Assembly (NCBI GenBank): GCA_902786265.1
Contig: CADACE010000020.1
Span: 2,428 to 66,427 of the forward strand
DNA length: 64,000 bases
Direction of reading: 5' to 3'
Source: an uncultured Chloroflexota bacterium
Lineage (GTDB): Bacteria > Chloroflexota > Anaerolineae > Anaerolineales > Anaerolineaceae
Shown here: piece after piece, positions 1 through 7,522 of the stretch
How positions within the stretch are numbered: the first letter of the stretch is position 1
How the letters are laid out: every line of letters starts with the position of its first letter
The notes under the pieces: model-generated
What the model saw: only the letters and a program-made list of their open reading frames with translations
What the model was told of the DNA's origin: nothing
Databases searched by the model: none
Position numbers and translations under genes: made by a program

Positions 1-461
1 ATCTCTCTGTTTCTTACAGCAAACTCGGGAACATCTGCGAAGATGAAGGCGATCTGAGCGGAGCAAAAGCCTGGTATGAAAAAGACCTTGAGATCAGCCA
101 GGCGCTTGCCGATGAGACATGGACCGCGGAAGCCCGCCTGGATCTCTCCATTTCTTACGAGAATCTCGGGGATATCTGCAAAGCAGAAGACGACCTGAAC
201 GGAGCAAAAGCCTGGTATGAAAAAAGCCTGGAGATCAGCCGGGCGCTTGCCGATGAGATCCGGACTCAGGATAGTCTGGAGGATCTGTCCAGATGTTATT
301 ACAGAATGGGCACGCTGTCCATTCTGCCGGAAGCTGAAAGGCGGGCATATTTAGAGCAGCTCGTCGAAATCAGTAAAGGATTGTATCAGCAAACCGGTTT
401 GCCGAAATTTAAGGAAAATATCGAAGAAGGAGAGGAAGCGTTAAGTCAACTGAACGGCTGA
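1..461 (+). CDS. TPR-repeat protein, C-terminal part (5' end outside window)
   Basis: Reading from base 3 gives an open frame to a TGA at 459-461. It contains two near-identical 47-residue units, each with YxxLGxIC, then GAKAWYEKxLEIS and ALADE, followed by a diverged third unit. This is the helical-pair pattern of tetratricopeptide repeats, which act as protein-interaction scaffolds. The two units are also alike at DNA level (period 141 bases), suggesting recent internal duplication. The N-terminal domain, which would decide the role (NACHT/NB-ARC, CHAT, protease or kinase fusions are all common), lies outside the window. No transmembrane segment follows the repeats. The stop lies 13 bases before the next possible start, so the two genes may be co-transcribed. 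Confidence 0.8.
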   Translation, partial: LSVSYSKLGNICEDEGDLSGAKAWYEKDLEISQALADETWTAEARLDLSISYENLGDICKAEDDLNGAKAWYEKSLEISRALADEIRTQDSLEDLSRCYYRMGTLSILPEAERRAYLEQLVEISKGLYQQTGLPKFKENIEEGEEALSQLNG

Positions 462-498
462 AGGTGAGATCATTATGTATATCATGGAGGGCGGAAAT

Positions 499-948
499 AT
501 GTTGGATTACAGTATCGTTGAAAAGGCTCCGTTTACGATCATCGGAGTAAAGAGACCGTTCAATTCGGAAACCAGTTACCAGGAGATCCCGAAGTTCTGG
601 GATGAATGGCTGGAGCAGGGCGAGGATCGTCCCATCATGGGTACCTTTGGTGTCTGTATCGACATGAAAGGCAAGGATTTTGATTACTGGATCGCCGATC
701 TTTATTTCCCGTGGGAAGAGATCCCGGAGGGCTGCGAGACCAGAGTGATCCCCGGAAGCACCTGGGCGCAGTTTCCCTGCACGATCGCCACACTGCAGAA
801 TACAAACACAAAGATCTGGTCAGAGTGGCTGCCTGCTCTTCAGGGATATACACTGGCGGGAGAATATGACATCGAGGTTTATCTTCCGCCGGAAGACGGC
901 GCAAAGGATATGTCAGTATCTATCTGGGTACCGCTGAAGAAAATCTGA
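499..948 (+). CDS. GyrI-like / AraC effector-binding domain protein
   Basis: About 149 residues forming a stand-alone GyrI-like small-molecule-binding domain, the module found at the C-terminus of AraC/MerR-type regulators and in gyrase inhibitor SbmC. The N-terminus MLDYSIVEKAPFTIIGVKR and the C-terminal DIEVYLPP strand followed by SVSIWVPLKK are typical. There is no DNA-binding domain, so it probably binds a hydrophobic or cationic ligand rather than DNA. Two starts are possible: ATG 475 behind AAGGTGAG, and ATG 499 behind GGAGGG. I chose 499 because family members begin at this point, but 475 has an equally good ribosome site. A strong hairpin terminator follows directly. Confidence 0.8.
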   Translation: MLDYSIVEKAPFTIIGVKRPFNSETSYQEIPKFWDEWLEQGEDRPIMGTFGVCIDMKGKDFDYWIADLYFPWEEIPEGCETRVIPGSTWAQFPCTIATLQNTNTKIWSEWLPALQGYTLAGEYDIEVYLPPEDGAKDMSVSIWVPLKKI

Positions 949-958
949 AAACGGTACA

Positions 959-995
959 GGAGCCTCCCGATCTTAACCGGCCGGGAGGCTCCTTT
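959..995 (+). terminator. Rho-independent terminator after the GyrI-like gene
   Basis: Eleven-base perfect stem GGAGCCTCCCG / CGGGAGGCTCC around a 12-base loop, followed by TTT. It lies 10 bases after the stop codon. Confidence 0.8.
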
Positions 996-1495
996 GCTGA
1001 CACATCACCCTCCCTTATGTATCTGCTGAGGCGGATGTGATCAGCAGACGCGAATTTCAGGAGAAAACAATGTATCATTTACGATTAAAGGGAAGCCATT
1101 ATGAAATGGGTGCCAGGAGAGGGAACATTTTCAAAAAAAGGCGGCGTCAAAATTCCGCTGAATCCGGATGATTTTCAGTTATTCCATGGAATAGAAAGTG
1201 AAAAAATATTGAAAGATCATACGTTCTTTACTTCCTTCCTTCCTTCCTTTATCAGATCATTCTCTTCCACAGAATCGAATTATCTTTTGATAACAAAATA
1301 AAGGGATCCAATGCATCATCACTGCATTGTTTTTTCCGTAAATCAAACCTTATAACGATACCTTTGAACTTTATAATGATTGCAGGGCTTGTCGTTATAA
1401 AGTTCAAATCGTTGAAAGGTTTGATTTTGTATCAAATCCCCGCTGCTGAGAAATCATAAAAAATGCGGTAATGATTTAGAACTCAGTATAAAGAG
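996..1495. other. Gene-poor gap with one weak ORF and a long palindrome
   Basis: No convincing gene lies between the terminator at 959-995 and the terminator at 1496. A 66-codon ORF at 1101-1301 has an AAAGGGAAG-like ribosome site but low-complexity content (FFTSFLPSFIRSFSS) and no recognisable family; I regard it as probably spurious. The right half holds the 88-base imperfect palindrome annotated separately. Confidence 0.5.
1340..1427. repeat. 88-bp imperfect palindrome (MITE-like or structured element)
   Basis: Outer arms AAATCAAACCTT / AAGGTTTGATTT, middle AACGA / TCGTT, inner arms TTTGAACTTTATAA / TTATAAAGTTCAAA, all perfect complements around a loop of about 20 bases. No reading frame is inside. 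It could be a MITE-like remnant, a large terminator or an RNA hairpin; no target-site duplication could be fixed by eye. Confidence 0.55.
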
Positions 1496-1540
1496 ACAGT
1501 CTCCTGTACCGGTTTTACGGTAACAGGAGACTGTAAATTT
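1496..1540. terminator. Terminator at the end of the leftward sugar operon
   Basis: Twelve-base stem ACAGTCTCCTGT / ACAGGAGACTGT with an inner ACCG/CGGT extension. It sits about 35 bases beyond the stop of the aldo/keto reductase gene, so it probably ends the minus-strand operon that starts near 9300. Confidence 0.7.
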
Positions 1541-1574
1541 TTATGAAAATCAACTTCAGAAGCAGAGGCTTTCT

Positions 1575-2696
1575 CTATACATCCAGTTTGGAGGCTGCTT
1601 CTTTCATCAGGTCAATAATGGACAGGTGCTGCGGACAGACGCCTTCGCATTGTCCGCAGGCAATACAGTCCGAAGCTCTTCCGTGGCCGGTATCGATCAG
1701 TCCGCTGTAAAACATGCGCGGTCTGAAGGTCTCGTTGTAGAGGCTCATTGTGTTGAGGGCACGGAATACATCCGGTATGCTGATCTTCATCGGGCATCCG
1801 TCCACGCAGTATCTGCATGCAGTGCAGCCGATGAGCGGGATATTGAGCATCGCAGCTGTCACGTCTTCAATGGCTTTCCGCTCCTCATCATTCAGCGGTT
1901 CGAAGTGTGTGAACGTGGCGATATTATCCCGCATCTGGTCCTCATGGGTCATGCCGGAAAGGATGGTCATAATACCGGGCAGGGATGCCACAAAACGAAA
2001 TGCCCAGGACGCAGCGGAAGATTCCGGCCTGAGTGCTTTGTATATCGCTTCGAATTCCGGTTTCAGGCTTGCCAGAGAGCCGCCTTTGACCGGTTCCATG
2101 ATGATCATGGGAATATTCCTCTTCAGCAGAATGTTATAGAGCTGGCCGGAGCGTACGACGGGATTATTCCAGTCCGCGTAATTCAGCTGGATCTGGACGA
2201 ACTCAACTTCCGGGTGCCTGTCCAGGACTGATTCAAGCAGGTCCGGGCTTCCGTGGAAGGAAAACCCGAAGTGCCTGATTTTTCCTTCTGCTTTTTTCTG
2301 CAGTCCCCAGTTGAAACAGTCGAACTTCTCATATGTGTCGATATTCCCGTTTTCGACCGAATGGAGCAGATAGAAATCAAAATAATCAACGCCCGCACGG
2401 TCAAGCTGTTCCTTGAAAATGCGGTCCCGGTCGGATTTTTCTTTCATCTCCCAGGCCGGAAGCTTGGTGGCGAGCCGGAAGGACCCTCTCGGATAGCGTT
2501 TGACAATGGCTTCTTTTGCGGCAATTTCTGATTTTCCGCCATGATAAACATAGGCGGTATCAAAATAGTTCAGCCCTGCTTCCATGTACATGTCGACCAT
2601 GCGGCAGACTTCATCCATGTCGATTTTTCCGTCTGTCTCCGGAAGGCGCATCAAACCGAAGCCAAGCTTCGGCATTTCATTCATATTTACTGACAT
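1575..2696 (-). CDS. Aldo/keto reductase with C-terminal 4Fe-4S ferredoxin domain
   Basis: 373 residues. The N-terminal three quarters is an aldo/keto reductase barrel with the usual tetrad visible as D46, Y51, K78 and H112. The C-terminus adds two cysteine clusters, C291-x2-C-x2-C-x3-C301 followed by P and C344-x2-C-x2-C-x3-C354 followed by P, typical of two 4Fe-4S centres. This fits the COG1453 group of predicted oxidoreductases in anaerobes, which probably couple carbonyl or alcohol chemistry to ferredoxin-type electron flow. It is cytoplasmic and the last gene of the leftward operon, 18 bases after the flavoprotein gene. Its substrate is unknown; context suggests a sugar-derived aldehyde or ketone. 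Confidence 0.9.
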   Translation of the reverse strand: MSVNMNEMPKLGFGLMRLPETDGKIDMDEVCRMVDMYMEAGLNYFDTAYVYHGGKSEIAAKEAIVKRYPRGSFRLATKLPAWEMKEKSDRDRIFKEQLDRAGVDYFDFYLLHSVENGNIDTYEKFDCFNWGLQKKAEGKIRHFGFSFHGSPDLLESVLDRHPEVEFVQIQLNYADWNNPVVRSGQLYNILLKRNIPMIIMEPVKGGSLASLKPEFEAIYKALRPESSAASWAFRFVASLPGIMTILSGMTHEDQMRDNIATFTHFEPLNDEERKAIEDVTAAMLNIPLIGCTACRYCVDGCPMKISIPDVFRALNTMSLYNETFRPRMFYSGLIDTGHGRASDCIACGQCEGVCPQHLSIIDLMKEAASKLDV

Positions 2697-2714
2697 TGTG
2701 ATAACTCCTGCTTT

Positions 2715-3344
2715 TTACTTGCCGTCCTGGAAACAGGTGAATGCCTCTGTTTCCACTTCCGGATATCCGTATTTTTCTTTTCCGTCCGCTATGCACTTGA
2801 TCATGAAAGACATGTTGCGGGCGAGGTTGCGCATCGTCTGCAGGCCTTCGGCGTCTTTCATCACGTCCTCAGGTGTGAATCCGTGGACCATGTTCCAGTA
2901 CGTGCTCGGAGCCAGCGGCATGCCGGCACTCAGAAAATATTTGTTCAGTACATCAAAAGTGGATGTATTGCCGCCTCTCCGGCAGCTGACCACTGAGGCA
3001 CCCACTTTCATATGTTTGGATACCCCCTCCAGACTGAAGAAGAGCCGGTCCAGCAGGGAAAGCAACGCTCCGTTTGGCGAACCGTAAAAAACCGGGCTGG
3101 CGATAACCATGCCATCGGCTGCCAACAGCTTGGTCCGCACTTCATTTACGAGATCATCGATCACGCAGCGGCCGAGTTTCCGGCAGCTGTTACAGGACAT
3201 GCATCCGGGGATAGCTTTCCCGCCGACCTGGATGATCTCAGTCCCGATGCCTTCTTCGTCAAATATTTTTATCATCTCATTCAAAGCCGTTGCTGTACAG
3301 CCTTTCGGATGAGGACTCCCGTTGAGTAAAATAACCTTTGCCAT
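2715..3344 (-). CDS. Iron-sulfur-type flavoprotein (NADPH-dependent FMN reductase family)
   Basis: 209 residues with a flavodoxin-like fold: the N-terminal LLNGSPHPKGCT is the FMN phosphate-binding loop. A compact cysteine motif follows at C48, C51, C54 and C60 (CX2CX2CX5C), characteristic of the iron-sulfur flavoprotein branch. The central SPVFYGSPNGALLSLLDR matches the family's flavin-contacting loop. It probably carries electrons between reduced nicotinamide or ferredoxin and an acceptor, possibly the neighbouring Fe-S aldo/keto reductase. The start is supported by AAGGAGG just upstream on the minus strand. It is separated from the isomerase gene by a strange 170-base low-complexity stretch, yet orientation and spacing still suggest one operon. 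Confidence 0.88.
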   Translation of the reverse strand: MAKVILLNGSPHPKGCTATALNEMIKIFDEEGIGTEIIQVGGKAIPGCMSCNSCRKLGRCVIDDLVNEVRTKLLAADGMVIASPVFYGSPNGALLSLLDRLFFSLEGVSKHMKVGASVVSCRRGGNTSTFDVLNKYFLSAGMPLAPSTYWNMVHGFTPEDVMKDAEGLQTMRNLARNMSFMIKCIADGKEKYGYPEVETEAFTCFQDGK

Positions 3345-3360
3345 TTTTTCCTCCTTATGT

Positions 3361-3535
3361 TTGTGGGTGGTGGCTGGTTGTTGGTGGCTGGTGGCCGGTG
3401 ATCCGTGGTCGGTGGCTGGTGGTCAGTGGCCGTTGGTCACCGATCACTGACCACTGACCACCTGCAATCTACCACTACCACCTACATCCTACCACCTAAA
3501 TCCTATTCCCTATAACCTGCCGCCTCTAATTTTTC
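3361..3535. repeat. Degenerate short tandem words, GT-rich half then CA-rich half
   Basis: The left half is built of variants of GGTGGCTGGTGG and GGTCAGTGG, the right half of variants of CACTGACCAC and CCTACCACCT. The two halves are partly complementary (GGTGGTCAGTG against CACTGACCACC) and could fold into a hairpin. No frame is open through it. It resembles the STRR (short tandemly repeated repetitive) heptamer tracts of cyanobacteria in style. It lies between two operon genes. Confidence 0.7.
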
Positions 3536-3542
3536 TCTGTTC

Positions 3543-4880
3543 CTAATCAATTACTTCCATCTGCCATCCGAAGACCTTCGCGACCTGGGCTATCGGGGCT
3601 TTCTGTTTGCCGGTGATGATCATCTGGTGATGGCTCGGCAGCCCTTCCATGACCTGTTCACCGTTTGAATAATGCAGCAGAGAAGCGTTTCTGGAATCCG
3701 TGCCCGGGAATTGGACATATTTTTCGATCTTTCCCGGGATAACCGTGATCTTGTCAAAAGTCGGGTTGATCTTTGCCAGGACTATATCGCCTGCAGGCAG
3801 TTCACCGTCGACCACATGCGCTTTTTCGTCGACGATCGCCAGAACCTTCGGTACGACTTTCCATCTGCTGCAGAAACATCTCGGCGTGAACCCGGCGTAA
3901 CCGCAGTGAACACCGAGAGCGTAATTTTCCGGATCATCGACCGGCGGGAAATCATCGATCTTTTCATGGTGGATCGCGGCTTTCCCCACCAGGAAGGGGT
4001 AAATATTCGTCATCATGATCGGCTGCCTGAGCGATTGATACAACACGTATGTGCTGATAAGCGAAAGCGTATCGCCTTCGCAGCACCAGATGATGCCAAA
4101 TTGCTCAAACAGCATGTTCCAGATCAGGCAGGGAGTAGTCTGAGAGTACATGGACTCGTTGAGACAGTTGGCACCGATCCCGTCTACGCCTCCCATTTCA
4201 TCAATTTCCGCCTTGATCGCGAGGTAAAGCTGCCCGACCGGGATCTTTTGTTCATCCGAAAGCCCTTCACAAGGCACATGCCAGGATTCAAAAAGCGCGA
4301 GCGCTTCGGCAGGATCATATTCAGCGGCTTTCCTGTTGACATCCTTCCAGCTGTGGTAGTAGAGCTTCGCGCCGAAAGCTTTTTCGATCTGCTCGCTGCA
4401 TTCCTTTTCCCACCAGTAAAAGCGTTTGAAAATATAAGCCTGCATTCCCTCACCCGGATCATCCTGGAACATGAGGAATTTTGCACCCTGCAGATGTTTC
4501 CTGGTACCGAGAGCCCGGAAAATAACCTTGCCTAAATCTATATTATATGGTGAAAATACGTTGAGATCATGAGAACGCATGTATGTAATGAGCTCCCAAT
4601 CCCACATATCGACCGTGCCGAATTGGGATGTGATCACAACAACCGGTTTGCCGTATTGATTCAGCGTGTCCATGTAATGAAAGGCGGCGCCGATCAGCTG
4701 AGGGAAGACAATGGCGTCACATTCCGGGATCGGGTCACCGACCCATACCGGCTGTGCAAAATCCGCTGTGTCGCCGTATATGCCGATCAGCGTGTTCAAT
4801 TGTTCTTCATATTCTTTGCGTTCCCGTTCATTGGTTTCCCTGAATATGAGCGGTACGACGTTTGCTTTGATTGGGTCCAT
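3543..4880 (-). CDS. L-fucose/L-arabinose isomerase family protein
   Basis: 445 residues resembling the FucI/AraI-like sugar isomerase family (COG2407): an N-terminal Rossmann-like domain (VVPLIFRETNERERKEYEEQ near the start, then DAIVFPQLIGAAFHYMD), a central catalytic region with GIGANCLNESMYS and CCEGDTLSLIS, and a C-terminal barrel with KITVIPGKI and HHQMIITGKQK. Members interconvert aldoses and ketoses with a divalent metal. The next gene is an FGGY kinase, so an isomerise-then-phosphorylate order is likely. The sugar cannot be read from sequence; members of this family outside true FucI and AraI are mostly uncharacterised. A usable ribosome site (AAGGAGAAT) precedes the ATG. Confidence 0.85.
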   Translation of the reverse strand: MDPIKANVVPLIFRETNERERKEYEEQLNTLIGIYGDTADFAQPVWVGDPIPECDAIVFPQLIGAAFHYMDTLNQYGKPVVVITSQFGTVDMWDWELITYMRSHDLNVFSPYNIDLGKVIFRALGTRKHLQGAKFLMFQDDPGEGMQAYIFKRFYWWEKECSEQIEKAFGAKLYYHSWKDVNRKAAEYDPAEALALFESWHVPCEGLSDEQKIPVGQLYLAIKAEIDEMGGVDGIGANCLNESMYSQTTPCLIWNMLFEQFGIIWCCEGDTLSLISTYVLYQSLRQPIMMTNIYPFLVGKAAIHHEKIDDFPPVDDPENYALGVHCGYAGFTPRCFCSRWKVVPKVLAIVDEKAHVVDGELPAGDIVLAKINPTFDKITVIPGKIEKYVQFPGTDSRNASLLHYSNGEQVMEGLPSHHQMIITGKQKAPIAQVAKVFGWQMEVID

Positions 4881-4911
4881 ATTATTCTCCTTGAATTTCC
4901 GGGTCTGCTAA

Positions 4912-4940
4912 TGAGTCAGGGAACCTGTCCCCGTGACTCA
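4912..4940. repeat. REP-like dyad overlapping the end of the FGGY kinase gene
   Basis: Arms TGAGTCA and TGACTCA enclose GGG-AACCTGT-CCC, giving a 29-base near-perfect hairpin. Read on the minus strand it supplies the final kinase codons (ESRGQVP) and the TGA stop. The core GGGGACAGGTTCCCTGA resembles repeats that, from memory, recur next to REP-associated tyrosine transposases in many bacteria. Confidence 0.6.
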
Positions 4941-6442
4941 CAAAAGGTTCGGACAATATCTAACAGCTTCTGATACTGTTTCGTCAGGTTTTGATAAGCG
5001 TCTGTATTCGCCGGATCAGGGGTGATCTTTTCAGGAACATTTCCGGCTGACCGGACCGCGGCACTGATATCACTGATTATACCGACGGCTTTTCCTCCCA
5101 AAAGGGCGCTTCCCCAGAGGGCTGCATCATTCCCGTCATTTTTGAGGATGCTGCAGCCGGTCACGTCAGCAAGGATGCGGGACCAGATTCCGGATTCGGC
5201 TCCTCCCCCGGTCATTATGATATCTGTAAAGCGGTTCCATTCCGGATACATGGTTTTGATGGAATCCAGCGTCAGTGAAAGTTCATACGCGAACCCTTCC
5301 AACAGTGCGCGGTAAAAATGTTCTTTCCGATGGCTCCAGGTATGTCCGACCCAGGCTCCCCGCAGTGTGCCGTCGAAGGGCATGGCGCTTCCTCCCAGCA
5401 TACCGACTGCCAGCAGGTTTTCTGACCCGACCGGGACTTTTTCTGTCAGCGCTTCGATCTCTCTGAAGGTTTTGCCGGAAGACTTTCCTCCGCAAAAGGT
5501 ATCAATAAACCATTGCAGGGTGATCCCGGAACCCGGAAAATAGCGGTGAAGGTAGAAATATCCGTCCACCATCGCCGGAATGGCGTCGTAATCCATACGC
5601 TCCATATTCGGCCGGTAGGAATCGGTCAGGACGCTGACTGCAGCGTAGGATGAGGCTTCGAATGTCGTATCTCCTGCGGAAAGAATACCGCCTCCGATGC
5701 ATCCCGCGATTTTGTCTCCCGCTCCCGCAACCAGCGGAATACCGGACGGCAGTGAGACCGCTTTTGCCGCGTTTTGGGAGAGCTTCCCGACTACAGCGTG
5801 GTAATCCACGATTTTAGGCAGCTTTTCCACAGGGATCCCGAGACGGCTGCATAGATCTTCAGACCAGATCTTTTTGCGGATGTCAGCCAGCCCCGTCCAT
5901 GTGGCGTAGGAACTGCTGACAGCTGCTTCTTCGATATCCGATTCGCCGAGCCTGCCGGCAATATAACTGCTGATGAGCATGTATTTCGCGGTTTTCGCGG
6001 CCTGTTCGGGAAATTCTTCCATCAGCCAGCTGATCTTCGGGGCCATGACCGGCGCGTTGGTGCCGGCGATTTCGAGAAAATCATTGCCAAACATTTTGAT
6101 CTGCCGGTCAGCATAGGGAGCATACCGCATATCCAGCGAACAGGACCAGGATGTTACGTCTTCCCAATGAGGACCCGCTCCCATAAAGCCTGCCATCTGT
6201 CCGGTAAAACAGATCGCGGCGATTTGGTTTTTCTTCCCGCCGATCCGTCGGGAAATACCGCGCAGCGCGGCAAGGACGCTGTTATAGATGTCATCTCCGC
6301 TCTGGATAAAGACCCCGGTCTGTGAAGTGTCGCTTTGAACGGGAACCTGCCTGACAGCCAGCCGGTTCCCGCTGAGATCATATACAGCTGCTTTGATGAA
6401 ACTTGTTCCGAGGTCAATCGCAAGCAGATAAATTTCTTTCAT
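4916..6442 (-). CDS. FGGY-family carbohydrate kinase (xylulokinase-like)
   Basis: 508 residues, normal length for the family. The N-terminal AIDLGTSFIKAAVYD is the phosphate 1 loop of the ASKHA fold, VAGAGDKIAGCIGGG contains the expected catalytic aspartate, and MTGGGAESGIWSRILADVTG is the C-terminal adenosine loop. It should phosphorylate a ketose or sugar alcohol in the cytoplasm, presumably the product of the adjacent isomerase or dehydrogenases. It lies 35 bases after its downstream neighbour's start and 16 bases from the dehydrogenase stop, so it is co-transcribed. The last eight residues are encoded by a REP-like dyad and look foreign to the family. L-xylulose, L-ribulose and L-fuculose kinases are equally possible. 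Confidence 0.9.
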   Translation of the reverse strand: MKEIYLLAIDLGTSFIKAAVYDLSGNRLAVRQVPVQSDTSQTGVFIQSGDDIYNSVLAALRGISRRIGGKKNQIAAICFTGQMAGFMGAGPHWEDVTSWSCSLDMRYAPYADRQIKMFGNDFLEIAGTNAPVMAPKISWLMEEFPEQAAKTAKYMLISSYIAGRLGESDIEEAAVSSSYATWTGLADIRKKIWSEDLCSRLGIPVEKLPKIVDYHAVVGKLSQNAAKAVSLPSGIPLVAGAGDKIAGCIGGGILSAGDTTFEASSYAAVSVLTDSYRPNMERMDYDAIPAMVDGYFYLHRYFPGSGITLQWFIDTFCGGKSSGKTFREIEALTEKVPVGSENLLAVGMLGGSAMPFDGTLRGAWVGHTWSHRKEHFYRALLEGFAYELSLTLDSIKTMYPEWNRFTDIIMTGGGAESGIWSRILADVTGCSILKNDGNDAALWGSALLGGKAVGIISDISAAVRSAGNVPEKITPDPANTDAYQNLTKQYQKLLDIVRTFCESRGQVP

Positions 6443-6458
6443 TCACAGCCTCCCGAAA

Positions 6459-7511
6459 TCAGTCAAACAGGAAAACGTGTTTGAGCCCTCTGGCTGCCGC
6501 GGCGTTGTCCATCGCTTCGTGAAACTGATCGATCCTGTAGGAATCAGACATGATGAGGTTCAGCGGGATCCGTCCGTCATTGACCAGTTTGGCGCAGAGG
6601 CGGTATTCGGAAACACTCTGCTTGGAGCATCCCTGTATCGTCAGCTGCTTGTAATGGATCAGGTTCGTGTTGATGGTGACATTTTCCCGTCCCGCGGGGA
6701 GCCCGCCGAAATACAGGATCTTCCCGTTCATGTTCATGTATTCCAGCGACTGCGCCTGCGCGGAAGCAGCCGGGGCGGCGATGATGCAGACATCCACTCC
6801 TTCCGCACCGTTTGCGCGCAGCCCGTTCATCACATCTCCTTCAAGAGGAATAACATCCGGGATCAATTCCTTCGATTTGGAAAGGCGCTCTGCGTTGAGG
6901 TCATTGACAAAGATCCGTCCGGCACCGAACACCTTCGCCATCATAATATGCATGATCCCGATCGGTCCCATACCGATAATCAGCGTATCCGCTCCTTTTG
7001 GTGCATTCAGCAGCAGCTGCCCGTTATAGACACAGCTCAGCGGTTCCACCAACGCGGCGGCAGGATAGGATATCTCGTCTTTCAGCGGAGAAACATTACC
7101 CTGCCGGATGGCGTTTTCCGGAATTTTTACATATTCGGCAAATCCGCCGTCCATTGTGACGCCGAAGGCATCGTAGGTTTTGCAGAGGTGGGTATTGCCG
7201 CTTACACACATGTCACAGACACCGCAGCCGATGTTCGGGGCAACGGAAACCTTTTGGCCGACATGGTAGGCTGTTATGTTTTCGCCGACTGCGGCTATTT
7301 CGCCGGAAAATTCATGTCCGGGGATAAGCGGATGGTCTTCCGAGACATTTTTGTACCCGTTTTTGTACATCCGCACATCTGTTCCGCAGATAGATGCGGC
7401 TCTGACTTTAAGGAGTATCTCATTGGGGGTGATTTCCGGAACGGGTACCTCCGCGAGTTTCAGGCTTTCTTTCCCTGTCAGCAGGATGGCTTTCATCATC
7501 TGTTTCTTCAT
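6459..7511 (-). CDS. Zinc-dependent medium-chain alcohol/polyol dehydrogenase
   Basis: 350 residues from ATG 7511. The catalytic zinc ligands C42, H66 and E67 are present (SICGTD, GHEFSGEIAAVGENI), and so are the structural-zinc cysteines C96, C99, C102 and C110. IIGMGPIGIM is the Rossmann nucleotide-binding loop. This is the sorbitol/threonine dehydrogenase branch, oxidising a sugar alcohol or acid with NAD(P). A longer frame begins at ATG 7550 but would overlap the upstream gene by 28 bases; ATG 7511 has AAAGGAT at good spacing and leaves an 11-base gap, so I prefer it. It lies within the operon between the Gfo/Idh gene and the kinase. Confidence 0.9.
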   Translation of the reverse strand: MKKQMMKAILLTGKESLKLAEVPVPEITPNEILLKVRAASICGTDVRMYKNGYKNVSEDHPLIPGHEFSGEIAAVGENITAYHVGQKVSVAPNIGCGVCDMCVSGNTHLCKTYDAFGVTMDGGFAEYVKIPENAIRQGNVSPLKDEISYPAAALVEPLSCVYNGQLLLNAPKGADTLIIGMGPIGIMHIMMAKVFGAGRIFVNDLNAERLSKSKELIPDVIPLEGDVMNGLRANGAEGVDVCIIAAPAASAQAQSLEYMNMNGKILYFGGLPAGRENVTINTNLIHYKQLTIQGCSKQSVSEYRLCAKLVNDGRIPLNLIMSDSYRIDQFHEAMDNAAAARGLKHVFLFD

Positions 7512-7522
7512 GGCTGTATCCT

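Noticed and set aside
1101..1301. 66-codon ORF in the 949-1574 gap
   Set aside because: Low-complexity content, no recognisable family, and located in a gap otherwise full of non-coding structure; kept only as a remark.
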